Source: Erythrobacter sp. CCH5-A1 (GTDB lineage: Bacteria > Pseudomonadota > Alphaproteobacteria > Sphingomonadales > Sphingomonadaceae). From it: a stretch of DNA of 64,000 nucleotides. The stretch is from contig NZ_LSKQ01000056.1 in NCBI RefSeq assembly GCF_001557115.1, positions 1 through 64,000 of the forward strand, given 5' to 3'. Positions 54,469 to 62,697 of the stretch are shown here, in pieces. The position numbers and the translations under genes were made by a program. The notes under the pieces were generated by a model, which did no database searches, had not been told where the DNA came from, and saw nothing but the letters and a program-made list of their open reading frames with translations. The stretch's first letter is position 1, and every line of letters begins with the position of its first letter.

Positions 54469-57224
54469 GACGGGGTCTCCTGTTCGTCTGCGAGAATGTC
54501 TGTCCCGAGGATTTGTTTCCAGATGGCGGCGACCCCGAGGCGCGCGGTGGCGAAAGCCTCCTCGAGCGCCTGATACGAATCGAACCCGCAGGCCCGGGCC
54601 AGCGCCCGCGCGCCGCTCGGCGGGGGTTCGCGGCCATCGGGGGCGAGCAGGCGGCCAGCGACCAGCATGCGGCTCATCAGCGCGTGGGGCTCCGACAGGT
54701 CGGCAGGGATGAGCCCGGCCGCCGCAAGGCCCCCCAGCGCGATTTCGAGGTCCGGAGAGAGCGCCTCGCCTGCGGCTTCGGCGAGGGGGCGGCCGTCCGC
54801 CGTCTCGCCCCTCAGCTGGAGGTAGTGGACCAGAAACTCGATATCGACGAGGCCGCCACGCGCGAGCTTGGCATCGACCGGGCCGCCGGGCTGCTTGTGC
54901 TTCGCCATCTCGGCACGCATCGCCAGCACCGCCTCGCGCAGCGCGTCGCGATCACGCCGCGCGTGGAGCACTTCGGCGAGCACCGACTCAAGCTGCGCCC
55001 GCGCCTCTGCCGAGCCGAACAGCACCCGCGCGCGGGCGAGCGCCATGTGCTCCCAGGTCCACGCCGCCTCGCGCTGGTATTTGCCGAAAGCCTCGCAGCT
55101 CACCGCCATCGGCCCCTGGTTGCCCTGCGGCCTCAGCCGCGTGTCGACCTCGTAGAGCGCGCCTTGTGCCGTCGGCACCGACAGCGCGGCGCTGATCCGG
55201 CTGGCGAGGCGGTTGTAGTAGATCGTCGCGCCCAGCGGCCGCTCGCCGTCCGACTGTGCGGCGAAATCGCCGGTGAAGAGATAGACGATGTCGAGGTCGC
55301 TGGCATGGGTCAGCGCGCCCCCGCCCAGCCGCCCGAGCCCGAGAATCAGCAGCTCGCTTCCCGGGATGCGCCCGTGCTTGGCGGCGAACTCCGCCACCGT
55401 CGCCTGCGCCGCCAGCTGCATCGCCGCCTCGGCGGTGCGCGACAGGGCGCGGGCGATGGCGAGGGGATCGGCCAGCCCCTCGATCAGCTGGATGCCGAGC
55501 GCGAAGCGGATCTCGCCGGTGACGATGCGGATCGCGTCGAGCAGCGCCTCGTAATCGTCACGGATCGCGGCGCCCTGCATCCGCGCCATGATCGCGGGCA
55601 CCGCGCCGGGCAGATCGAGCGCGTCGCGATCGATCAGCGTGTCGAGCAGCTCGGGCTTGCGCGCCAGCTCGTCCGACAGCGCCGGAGCGAGGGTGAGGGC
55701 GGCCACCAGCCGTTCGATCAGGTCGGGCCGCGCGGCGAGCAGGCGGAAGGTGGTGATCGCCGACGGCACGCTCTCGATGATCCGCTCCCAGCGGGTGATC
55801 GCGCGCATCGGATCGTCGCTCTGCGCCATCGCGGCGAGCAGCGCCGGCGCGAGCCGGTCCCACGCCTCGACCGCCTGCGGGGAGCGAATCGCGGCGTGGC
55901 GCCCGTCGCGCCAGCTCTCGATCCGCTCGGCGAGCACCTCGGGTTCGGGGAAATCCCACGCGGCGAGGCTGGTGGCGAGCGCGCTCGCCGGCATGGCGAC
56001 CGCGACAGGGGCAATCTCCCGACGGCCGATCAGTTCCTCGTAAATGCGCGCGGTGCGCCCCGTCAGTTCGGTCAGCTCCGCGACCAGCGCCGCGCCGTCC
56101 TTAAGGCCATCGAGCCGCGCGACATTGTCGAGCGCCTCGCCTTCGGGGAGCGCATGGGTCTGGCGGTCGTTCACCATCTGCAAGCGGTGCTCGATGGCGC
56201 GCAGCCGGTCATAGGCCGCGCCCAGAGTGGCGGCATTGTCCTGCGTGATCCAGCCCGCCGCGGCCAGCGCGTCGAGCCCAGCGCGGGTGCCGCGCACGCG
56301 CAAGGAGGTGTCCCGCCCGCCGTGGATCAGCTGATGGGTCTGGGCGTAGAACTCGATCTCGCGGATGCCGCCGCGCCCGCGCTTGATGTCGAAGCCGGGG
56401 CCGGGCGCGGGCGGGCCCTTACCGCTGTCACGGATGCGGTGGGTAAGCGCGCTGATCTCCTCGATCGCGCCGAAATCGAGCTGGCCGCGCCAGACGAAGG
56501 GGCGGATCGCGGCGAGAAAGGCCTCGCCCGCCGGGATGTCGCCCGCCGCCGCGCGCGCGCGGGTGAAGGCGGCGCGCTCCCACGCCAGCGCCTGCCCCTG
56601 GTAATGGGTCAGCGCCGCGCCGACGGGCACGCAGAGCGGGCTGACCTCGCTCGCGGGCCTGAGGCGCAGGTCGACACGCAGGGCGTAGCCATCAGCAGTA
56701 TTTGCCGCGAGCAGCGCCACCACACGGCGCGCATAGCGCTGCGCCGCCTCGCCGGGATCGTCCGAGGGGCGGCGCGGGAGGCGCTCGCGGTCGAACAGCA
56801 GGATCGGGTCGATGTCCGAGGAGTAGTTGAGCTCGCCCGCCCCCTGCTTGCCCAGAGCGAGGGCGATGAAGCCCTCGGCGCTGGCCTGATCGGTGCGCTC
56901 GGCGATCGCGGTGCGGATCGCGCGGTCCAATGCGCGGTCGGCGAAGGCGGTGAGCTCGCCCACGACCTGCGCGAGCGGAAACGCCCCCGCCAGATCGCCC
57001 ACCGCCAGCGCGGCGGCCAGCGCGAGTCGCTCGCGGCGCAGAGCAACTTCGGTATCGGCAACCTCTCCTTGCGCGCGTGCCCATGCCAGCGCCGCCGACC
57101 CCTCGCCCGCAGCGAGCAGCGCGGCAAGCTCGGGCTGGCGATCGAGCGCGCGCGCGAGGAAGGGCGCGTGGGTGCGGGCGCGGTGCAGCGCGCTCGCCCA
57201 ATCGGGGGCCGGGTTCTCTCCCAT
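54465..57224 (-). CDS. glnE: bifunctional glutamine synthetase adenylyltransferase/deadenylase
   Basis: A 919-residue nitrogen regulator that adds AMP to or removes it from glutamine synthetase under PII control. It has two nucleotidyltransferase domains: the deadenylating one with GELNYSSDIDPILLFD at about residues 129-144, and the adenylating one with GRLGGGALTHASDLDIVYLF near 629-648. A helical region lies between them. It is slightly shorter than E. coli GlnE (946). It is divergent from the M28 peptidase gene. Confidence 0.95.
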   Translation of the reverse strand: MGENPAPDWASALHRARTHAPFLARALDRQPELAALLAAGEGSAALAWARAQGEVADTEVALRRERLALAAALAVGDLAGAFPLAQVVGELTAFADRALDRAIRTAIAERTDQASAEGFIALALGKQGAGELNYSSDIDPILLFDRERLPRRPSDDPGEAAQRYARRVVALLAANTADGYALRVDLRLRPASEVSPLCVPVGAALTHYQGQALAWERAAFTRARAAAGDIPAGEAFLAAIRPFVWRGQLDFGAIEEISALTHRIRDSGKGPPAPGPGFDIKRGRGGIREIEFYAQTHQLIHGGRDTSLRVRGTRAGLDALAAAGWITQDNAATLGAAYDRLRAIEHRLQMVNDRQTHALPEGEALDNVARLDGLKDGAALVAELTELTGRTARIYEELIGRREIAPVAVAMPASALATSLAAWDFPEPEVLAERIESWRDGRHAAIRSPQAVEAWDRLAPALLAAMAQSDDPMRAITRWERIIESVPSAITTFRLLAARPDLIERLVAALTLAPALSDELARKPELLDTLIDRDALDLPGAVPAIMARMQGAAIRDDYEALLDAIRIVTGEIRFALGIQLIEGLADPLAIARALSRTAEAAMQLAAQATVAEFAAKHGRIPGSELLILGLGRLGGGALTHASDLDIVYLFTGDFAAQSDGERPLGATIYYNRLASRISAALSVPTAQGALYEVDTRLRPQGNQGPMAVSCEAFGKYQREAAWTWEHMALARARVLFGSAEARAQLESVLAEVLHARRDRDALREAVLAMRAEMAKHKQPGGPVDAKLARGGLVDIEFLVHYLQLRGETADGRPLAEAAGEALSPDLEIALGGLAAAGLIPADLSEPHALMSRMLVAGRLLAPDGREPPPSGARALARACGFDSYQALEEAFATARLGVAAIWKQILGTDILADEQETPS

Positions 57225-57269
57225 TACCCGCCCCTCTGGCCCTGCAATCCGTTGCCCGCAAGAGAGGAG

Positions 57270-57336
57270 TCTTTGTTGCCCTACCGCTGCGCTACTTGAG
57301 GTAGTCCTTGTCGCCCTATCGCTCCGCTACTTGAGG
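57270..57336. repeat. tandem direct repeat in the glnE upstream gap
   Basis: Two 32-base copies, 35 bases apart, at 57270-57301 and 57305-57336. They match at 28 of 32 positions and both end CTACTTGAGG. They sit between the divergent starts of glnE and the M28 peptidase gene. Confidence 0.7.
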
Positions 57337-57400
57337 GCGGGCTGCTTGCGCGCACCGCGATGCTCTGCAAAGGAAAGCGCGACTTACGGGAGAGCCTGCC

Positions 57401-59104
57401 ATGATCGTCCGCCCCGCCGCCCTCGCCGCGCTTGCCGCAGGAGCGCTCGCGCTCGCCGCCTGCGAGGGCATGCCCGCCCCCGGTGGTGCGAGCGCGGCGC
57501 TCGACATCCCCGAGGTCGAGCCCGGCCAGATCGCGGAAGGCACGATGAAGGACGTCACCCGCACCCTCGCCAGCGACGCCTTCGAGGGCCGCGCTCCCGG
57601 CTCGGCGGGCGAGGAAAAGACCATCGCCTTCCTCACCGAACGCTTCAAGGCGGCCGGATTGCAGCCGGGCAACAAGGGCTCGTGGGTGCAGGACGTCCCG
57701 CTGGTCGAGATCACCGGCAAGGACTTCGCGCCCCTCAGCATCACCGGCAAGGGTGCGCCGCTGAGCTTCCAATATGGCAAGGACTGGGTTGGCGCGACCT
57801 ATCGCGAGGAGGCCGAAACCGTCCTCAAGGACAGCGAGCTGGTGTTCGTCGGCTACGGGATCAACGCGCCCGAGAAGGGCTGGAACGACTACGCGGGCCT
57901 CGACGTGAAGGGCAAGACGGTGGTGATCCTCGTCAATGACCCGGACTGGCAGACGCCGGGCCTCGAAGGGCCATTCAACGGCAAGGCGATGACCTATTAC
58001 GGGCGCTGGACCTACAAGTATGAAGAGGCCGCGCGGCAGGGTGCAGCGGGCGCGCTGATCGTCCACCAGACCGCGCCTGCCGCCTATGGCTGGAACGTGG
58101 TCGAGAGCTCGTGGAGCGGCCCGCAGGCCTATGCCCAGCGCGGGGCCGACGCGGGGCCGCTCACCCAGATGAACGGCTGGGTGAGCGAGGATGCGGCGCG
58201 GCGGGTGCTGAAGGCGGCAGGGCAGGATCTGGATGCGCTGACCAAGGCGGCGCAGGCCAAGGGGTTCAAGCCCGTGCCGCTCGGGATGAAGCTCTCGACC
58301 AGCTTCAGGAACGACGTGCGCAGCTTCCTGTCGCATAATGTGATCGGGATCCTGCCGGGAACCGAGGCGCCGGAGGAATATGTCCTCCACACCGCGCATT
58401 GGGATCACCTCGGGCGCTGCACGCCGGCGCCCGACGGGGACGACATCTGCAACGGCGCGGTCGACAACGCCACCGGCACCGCGGCGCTGGTCGCGCTCGC
58501 CGAGGCCCACGCCAAGGCCGGCGCGCCGCGCCGCAGCCTGGTGTTCCTGGCGGTGACGGCGGAGGAATCGGGGCTGCTGGGTGCGACCTATTATGCCCAG
58601 AACCCGGTCTTCCCGCTCGCGCAGACGGTCGGGGGCGTGAACATGGACGCGCTGTCGGTCGCGGGCCCGGCGAAGGACGTGACCGTGATCGGCGGCGGCA
58701 AGTCGCAGCTCGATGCCTTCCTGGAGACCGCCCTGAAGGCCGCCGGGCGCGTCGCAACCCCCGATGCCAAGCCGGAAGCGGGCTATTACTACCGCTCGGA
58801 CCACTTCGCCTTCGCCAAGCTGGGCGTGCCGATGATCTATGTCGAAGGCGGCGAGGATCTGGTGAAGGGCGGGCGCGCGGCGGGCGCGGCGGCGGCGGCG
58901 GACTATACCGAAAAGCGCTATCACGGCCCCAAGGACGAGTTCGACGCAAGCTGGGACTGGTCGGGCGTGATGACTGATCTCCAGCTCTACTACCGCCTCG
59001 GCCGGATGATGGCGATGAGCACCAGCTGGCCCAACTGGAACGACGGCGACGAATTCCGCGGCATCCGGGACGAAAGCTGCAATGCCGGCGAGAAAGGCTG
59101 CTGA
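57401..59104 (+). CDS. M28 family peptidase, lipoprotein
   Basis: A 567-residue M28 zinc aminopeptidase-like protein. The N-terminal lipobox LALAAC puts a lipidated Cys at residue 21, so it is anchored in the envelope. A PA-type insert lies in the middle and the peptidase domain in the C-terminal half: HWDHLG (first Zn His), DNATGTAALVALAEA (bridging Asp), EESGLLGATYY (catalytic Glu). The tail NAGEKGC has a Cys pair. It probably trims peptides in the periplasm. The start follows GGGAGAG. Confidence 0.88.
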   Translation: MIVRPAALAALAAGALALAACEGMPAPGGASAALDIPEVEPGQIAEGTMKDVTRTLASDAFEGRAPGSAGEEKTIAFLTERFKAAGLQPGNKGSWVQDVPLVEITGKDFAPLSITGKGAPLSFQYGKDWVGATYREEAETVLKDSELVFVGYGINAPEKGWNDYAGLDVKGKTVVILVNDPDWQTPGLEGPFNGKAMTYYGRWTYKYEEAARQGAAGALIVHQTAPAAYGWNVVESSWSGPQAYAQRGADAGPLTQMNGWVSEDAARRVLKAAGQDLDALTKAAQAKGFKPVPLGMKLSTSFRNDVRSFLSHNVIGILPGTEAPEEYVLHTAHWDHLGRCTPAPDGDDICNGAVDNATGTAALVALAEAHAKAGAPRRSLVFLAVTAEESGLLGATYYAQNPVFPLAQTVGGVNMDALSVAGPAKDVTVIGGGKSQLDAFLETALKAAGRVATPDAKPEAGYYYRSDHFAFAKLGVPMIYVEGGEDLVKGGRAAGAAAAADYTEKRYHGPKDEFDASWDWSGVMTDLQLYYRLGRMMAMSTSWPNWNDGDEFRGIRDESCNAGEKGC

Positions 59105-59111
59105 CCGCCTC

Positions 59112-60086
59112 ATGACCGTTTTGATGCCCCCCGAATGGGCCCCGCAGGACTGGTTGTGGATCGGCTTTCCGCATCTCGCCGAGGAGTGGCCCGGCTGGCT
59201 CGAACCCGCACAGAAGCAGATGGCGGATTTCGCCTCGGCCGTGTCGGAAAGCGGGCAAGCGGTGCGGCTGTTGGTGCGCGACGAGGCCAACGAGGCCCGG
59301 GCGCGGTCGCTGGTCAGCAGTAAAGTGACCCTCGAACGCCGCGTCTATGGCGACGTGTGGCTGCGCGACACCGGCCCGCTGGTGGTGAAGGACGGGCCGA
59401 CGCGGATCGCGCGGCGCTTCGGCTTCAACGGCTGGGGCGGCAAGTACCTGATGCCCGGCGACATGGAGATCGGCGCGGAGCTGGCGCGCGATGCTGGCCT
59501 CGCGGTCACCCATACCCCGATGATCCTCGAAGGCGGCGCGGTCGATGGCGACGGGACCGGGCTGGTGGCGACCACCGAGCAGTGCCTCCTGAACCCCAAC
59601 CGCAACCCGCAGATGGGCCGCGAGGCAATCGAGGCGCAGCTCGCCGAACATCTCGGCTTCACCCGCGTGCTGTGGCTCGGCGAGGGCCTGATCAACGACC
59701 ACACCGACGGGCACGTGGACAACCTCGCGCGCTTCGTCGCCCCCAATCGCCTCGTGGTGCCCGAGCCGACCGGCACCGATGATCCCAACGCCGCGATCTA
59801 CGCCGATGCCGCCGCACGCGCGGAGGCTTTCGGGGTCGAGGTGGTGCGTATCCCCTCTCCGGGACGGATCGAACGCGAGGGACGGGTCGAACCGGCGAGC
59901 TACGTCAATTTCGCGATCACCTCGCACCTCGTGGTGGTGCCGACCTTCGGCTCGCCCCACGACGAAGACGGGGTCGCCGCGATTGCCGCGCTGTTCCCCG
60001 ACCGGGACACGATCGGCCTGCCGGGCGATGCGGTGCTGGCAGGCGGCGGCGGCTTCCACTGCGCCAGCCAGCAGATGCCTGCCTGA
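59112..60086 (+). CDS. aguA: agmatine deiminase
   Basis: Agmatine deiminase/peptidyl-arginine-deiminase-type enzyme of 324 residues that hydrolyses agmatine to N-carbamoylputrescine and ammonia, part of putrescine synthesis. The guanidino site residues are in VWLRDTGP (Asp near residue 89), NDHTDGHVDN (catalytic His) and GGGGFHCASQQ (catalytic Cys near the end). The start MTVLMPPEW was chosen. The gene follows the M28 peptidase stop by seven bases, so it is likely in the same operon. No carbamoylputrescine amidase gene is in the window. Confidence 0.92.
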   Translation: MTVLMPPEWAPQDWLWIGFPHLAEEWPGWLEPAQKQMADFASAVSESGQAVRLLVRDEANEARARSLVSSKVTLERRVYGDVWLRDTGPLVVKDGPTRIARRFGFNGWGGKYLMPGDMEIGAELARDAGLAVTHTPMILEGGAVDGDGTGLVATTEQCLLNPNRNPQMGREAIEAQLAEHLGFTRVLWLGEGLINDHTDGHVDNLARFVAPNRLVVPEPTGTDDPNAAIYADAAARAEAFGVEVVRIPSPGRIEREGRVEPASYVNFAITSHLVVVPTFGSPHDEDGVAAIAALFPDRDTIGLPGDAVLAGGGGFHCASQQMPA

Positions 60087-60097
60087 AGGGGTGCGAG

Positions 60098-60112
60098 TTA
60101 ACGATTCGTTAG
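60098..60112 (+). promoter_or_regulatory. CtrA-box-like motif before a small membrane gene
   Basis: TTAA, seven bases, then TTAG: 7 of 8 core bases of the CtrA pattern TTAA-N7-TTAA. It lies 25 bases before the ATG of the 42-residue membrane protein. Confidence 0.45.
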
Positions 60113-60136
60113 GGATTTTGACCGAGAGTGCGGAGC

Positions 60137-60265
60137 ATGAACCGCGCTCTGGCACTTCCGCTCGCCGCCGCCGCCCGCCTCGAAGGGGTGGAATTCGCGC
60201 GCCAGCTGATCGTGCTCGGCTGCGCCCTGTCGCTGATCCTCGCCGGACGCGCGCTGCCCTTCTGA
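60137..60265 (+). CDS. very small membrane protein, unknown
   Basis: A 42-residue protein MNRALALPLAAAARLEGVEF onward, with one transmembrane helix (QLIVLGCALSLILAG) and a positive N-terminus. GGAG lies one base before the ATG, and a CtrA-like box lies upstream. It fits the gap between aguA and the DUF1223 gene and would otherwise be overlooked. The Leu/Ala-rich helix could serve as a membrane regulator or stress peptide. It has no homologue I recognise. Confidence 0.5.
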   Translation: MNRALALPLAAAARLEGVEFARQLIVLGCALSLILAGRALPF

Positions 60266-60344
60266 GCCCTTTTGCAGCGGCCGCGTAACCGGACGCCGGT
60301 AGAACGCGAAAGCATCCCCGACACTCTTGTGCGAGGATGAACCC

Positions 60345-61121
60345 ATGACCTTCAGCCGTCCCCTGTTTCTCACGCTCGGCGTCGTTGCCGTGCTCGGTGC
60401 CGCCAGCCTCGGCCTGTCGCAGGGCTCGCCCGCGGCCGCGCCCAAGTCCGGCCCCGGCCCCGCGGTCGCCGTTTCGGGCGAGCCTGTGCTGCTCGAGCTC
60501 TTCACCAGCCAGGGCTGCTCGTCCTGCCCGCCCGCCGATGCGCTGGCCGAGAAGCTGTCGGCCAACCCCGATCTCGTCGTCATCTCGCGCAACGTGACCT
60601 ATTGGGACCGTCTGGGCTGGAAGGACACGCTGGGCAAGGAGAGCAACACCGCGCTCCAGCAGGATTACGCGCGCCGGGGCCTTGCTGGCCGCAACGGGGT
60701 CTATACCCCGCAGCTGGTGGTGAACGGGAGCTATGGCCTCGTCGGCTCGCACGGTTCCGAAGTCGCGCCGAGCGTCAAGCAATATGGCGGCAAGAGCGAT
60801 GCCGCGATCCGGGTCACCCCGGGCGCGGGCGGCGGTTATGCCGTGGCGCTTTCGGGGACAGGGGCTGGGAAGGCCGAACTCGTGCTGGTCGCGGTCACCC
60901 GCAAGGTCGAGGTCGGGATCGGCAGCGGCGAGAATGGCGGACGCACGGTCACCTATCCCAATGTGCTGCGTTCGGAACGCAAGGTCACCGACTGGGCGGG
61001 CGGCACGGCGAGCGTGACGCTGGCCGGCAGCCAGCTCAAGGTGCCGGGCGCGGACCGCTATGCGCTGGTGCTGCGCCAGCCGGGCGGCGGCAAGGTGCTC
61101 GCGGCGCGCTGGGTGGCCTAG
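60345..61121 (+). CDS. DUF1223 secreted thioredoxin-like protein
   Basis: A 258-residue protein with an N-terminal signal or anchor (LFLTLGVVAVLGAASLGLSQ) and the DUF1223 core. A redox-looking CxxC is at LFTSQGCSSCPPADALAEKL near residue 60, then TYWDRLGWKDTLG. The family has a thioredoxin fold and unknown function. The start MTFSRP follows GAGG; a longer frame would begin in the preceding gap. The gene is followed by a REP-like palindrome. Confidence 0.85.
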   Translation: MTFSRPLFLTLGVVAVLGAASLGLSQGSPAAAPKSGPGPAVAVSGEPVLLELFTSQGCSSCPPADALAEKLSANPDLVVISRNVTYWDRLGWKDTLGKESNTALQQDYARRGLAGRNGVYTPQLVVNGSYGLVGSHGSEVAPSVKQYGGKSDAAIRVTPGAGGGYAVALSGTGAGKAELVLVAVTRKVEVGIGSGENGGRTVTYPNVLRSERKVTDWAGGTASVTLAGSQLKVPGADRYALVLRQPGGGKVLAARWVA

Positions 61122-61123
61122 GA

Positions 61124-61169
61124 GCATCGCGCGAAAAAGTGGGAACCGGTTTCTCGCTCAAAGCGGTGC
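61124..61169. repeat. REP-like palindromic element after the DUF1223 gene
   Basis: Imperfect palindrome with outer arms GCATCGC and GCGGTGC, inner GCGAAAAA and TTTCTCGC, centre AACCGGTT. It is in the gap between two convergent genes. It is different in sequence from the element at 14990. It resembles dispersed intergenic palindromes of alphaproteobacteria; this cannot be confirmed here. Confidence 0.55.
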
Positions 61170-61178
61170 GACCGAAAA

Positions 61179-61922
61179 CTACATCAGTCTGATGACGGCA
61201 GCGAGCGCGGCCCCGCCCAGAACGAGGCCGACGCTCGCCCGCCATACGGAATCGCCGATCCTCCCCGAAACCCGCGCTCCCAGCCGGTTGCCGAGGATGA
61301 TCACCGGCAGGATCAGCACGGCGAAGAGCAGTAGCTCCAGCCGTAGGATGCCGAGCCACGTCGCGGTGACGAGGCCGGCGGTCGCGGCGATGGTGAAGAT
61401 CAGCTGCTTCGAGGCCTTGGCGGTCACCCGCGGCAGATCGCGTCCGGCGTAATAGGGCACCACCGGCGGCCCGGGCATGCCCGCATAGCCCGTCATCAGC
61501 CCGCTCAGCACGCCGACGAAGCCTGTCACCCCGCGCCCCGGAGCTGCTTCGCCGCGCCGGGGGAGCAGGATCGCGACAAAGGCGCTGAGCGCGATCAGCG
61601 CGATGACGAGCCGCGCCACGTCCTTGCCCGTCAGCGACAGGGCATAGAGCCCGAGCGGCGTCGTCACCACCACCAGCGCCCCGATCACCCAGGCGCTCTT
61701 CTCGGCATCGCGTACGAGGTTGCGGATCTCGGTCGCGCCGATCATCAGCGACAGCGCATTGGTCAGCACCACCGCCTCGACCGGAGGCAGCGCGAGCGCC
61801 AGCACCGGCACCAGCAAGATCGCCATGCCGAACCCCGTCAGCCCGCGCACGAAAGCCGAGCCGAAAGCCGCCGCCAGCGCCACTCCGACTTGCAGTGCGG
61901 TGAAGCCCCCGATCAGCTCCAC
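61179..61922 (-). CDS. TauE/SafE family permease
   Basis: A 247-residue membrane protein, about eight helices, of the sulfite exporter TauE/SafE family. Repeated halves start with VRGLTGFGMAILLVPVLAL and, in the second half, SGLMTGYAGMPGPPVVPYY, the conserved Gly/Pro-rich motif. It likely exports or imports a small organic acid or sulfur-containing anion; the substrate is unknown. It follows the DUF305 gene by four bases on the same strand. Confidence 0.85.
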   Translation of the reverse strand: MELIGGFTALQVGVALAAAFGSAFVRGLTGFGMAILLVPVLALALPPVEAVVLTNALSLMIGATEIRNLVRDAEKSAWVIGALVVVTTPLGLYALSLTGKDVARLVIALIALSAFVAILLPRRGEAAPGRGVTGFVGVLSGLMTGYAGMPGPPVVPYYAGRDLPRVTAKASKQLIFTIAATAGLVTATWLGILRLELLLFAVLILPVIILGNRLGARVSGRIGDSVWRASVGLVLGGAALAAVIRLM

Positions 61923-61926
61923 CTGG

Positions 61927-62340
61927 TTACTGAACGCCCCGCGCCTTGAGCCAGGCTTCCATCTCGGCGATTTCCTGTTTCTGCGCCGCGATCACGCGCG
62001 CCGCGAGATCGCGCGCCTTCTCGTCCTTGGCATATTTGAGCGCCACTTCCGACATCTCGACCGCGCCCTTGTGGTGCGCGAGCATGCCCTGCATGAAGGC
62101 GACGTCGGCGTCGGCGGGGATGTCGGCCATCCCGGCGTGCATCCGGTCGTTCACCGCCTTGTAGGCCGCCTGTGCCTCGGTGAGCTGCGCGGGGGTTTCT
62201 GCGCCCATGTTGTGGCCGGAATGGTCCATCGCGGAATGATCGACGGCGGCGGCATCCTCGGCCTGTTCGGCTTTGGAGCCGCAACCGGCGAGCAGCAGGG
62301 TGGCAGCGGCGGCGCCTGCAAGCGGAAGAATGCGGATCAT
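61927..62340 (-). CDS. DUF305 lipoprotein
   Basis: A 137-residue lipoprotein (LLLAGC, lipidated Cys20) with a His/Met-rich segment VDHSAMDHSGHNMG and the DUF305 helical bundle FMQGMLAHHKGAVEMSEVAL. The HH pair and His-rich motif suggest copper or other metal binding; DUF305 proteins are often found near copper-resistance genes. The start MIRILPL was chosen. The gene overlaps the four-helix membrane gene by four bases and is followed by the TauE gene. Confidence 0.85.
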   Translation of the reverse strand: MIRILPLAGAAAATLLLAGCGSKAEQAEDAAAVDHSAMDHSGHNMGAETPAQLTEAQAAYKAVNDRMHAGMADIPADADVAFMQGMLAHHKGAVEMSEVALKYAKDEKARDLAARVIAAQKQEIAEMEAWLKARGVQ

Positions 62341-62687
62341 GGGCGGATCTCTCTCCAGATGGTGACAAGGGTAAGCGCGTGGCAGGCGGCGATGGCGAGG
62401 TTGCTCAGCACCACCGGATTGGCGAGCGTGCCGACGGTGAAGGGGGTCATCAGCTTGTAGGCGATCTGCACCAGCAGCAGCGCCGCGACCATTGCCGGGA
62501 CCGGCTTCCACAGCAGCGCCGCCGACCCGGCGAGAATCGCGAGATAGACCGCCAGCAGAATGCCCCGCGCGGGCGAGGGCGGGCCGTAGGCCCCCGCCAC
62601 CCACCCCGCATTCGCCATGATGCTCCCCGTTACCGGCACCAGCACCGCGATGTTGAGCAGCAGCGAGAGGGTGATCATCGTCGGCAT
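62337..62687 (-). CDS. four-helix membrane protein, unknown
   Basis: A 116-residue protein with four hydrophobic helices: LLLNIAVLVPVTGSIMANAGW, GILLAVYLAILAGSAALLW, MVAALLLVQIAYKLM and the last through VLSNLAIAACHALTLVTIW. No family name is recognised. It is upstream of the DUF305 gene with ATGA overlap and so may work with that metal-type lipoprotein. MITLSL three codons on is an alternative start. Confidence 0.72.
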   Translation of the reverse strand: MPTMITLSLLLNIAVLVPVTGSIMANAGWVAGAYGPPSPARGILLAVYLAILAGSAALLWKPVPAMVAALLLVQIAYKLMTPFTVGTLANPVVLSNLAIAACHALTLVTIWREIRP

Positions 62688-62697
62688 GGCGTCGGCG

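Noticed and set aside
57270-57336. Two-copy repeat as a CRISPR remnant
   Set aside because: Only two copies, 35-base period, 3-base spacer and no cas genes.
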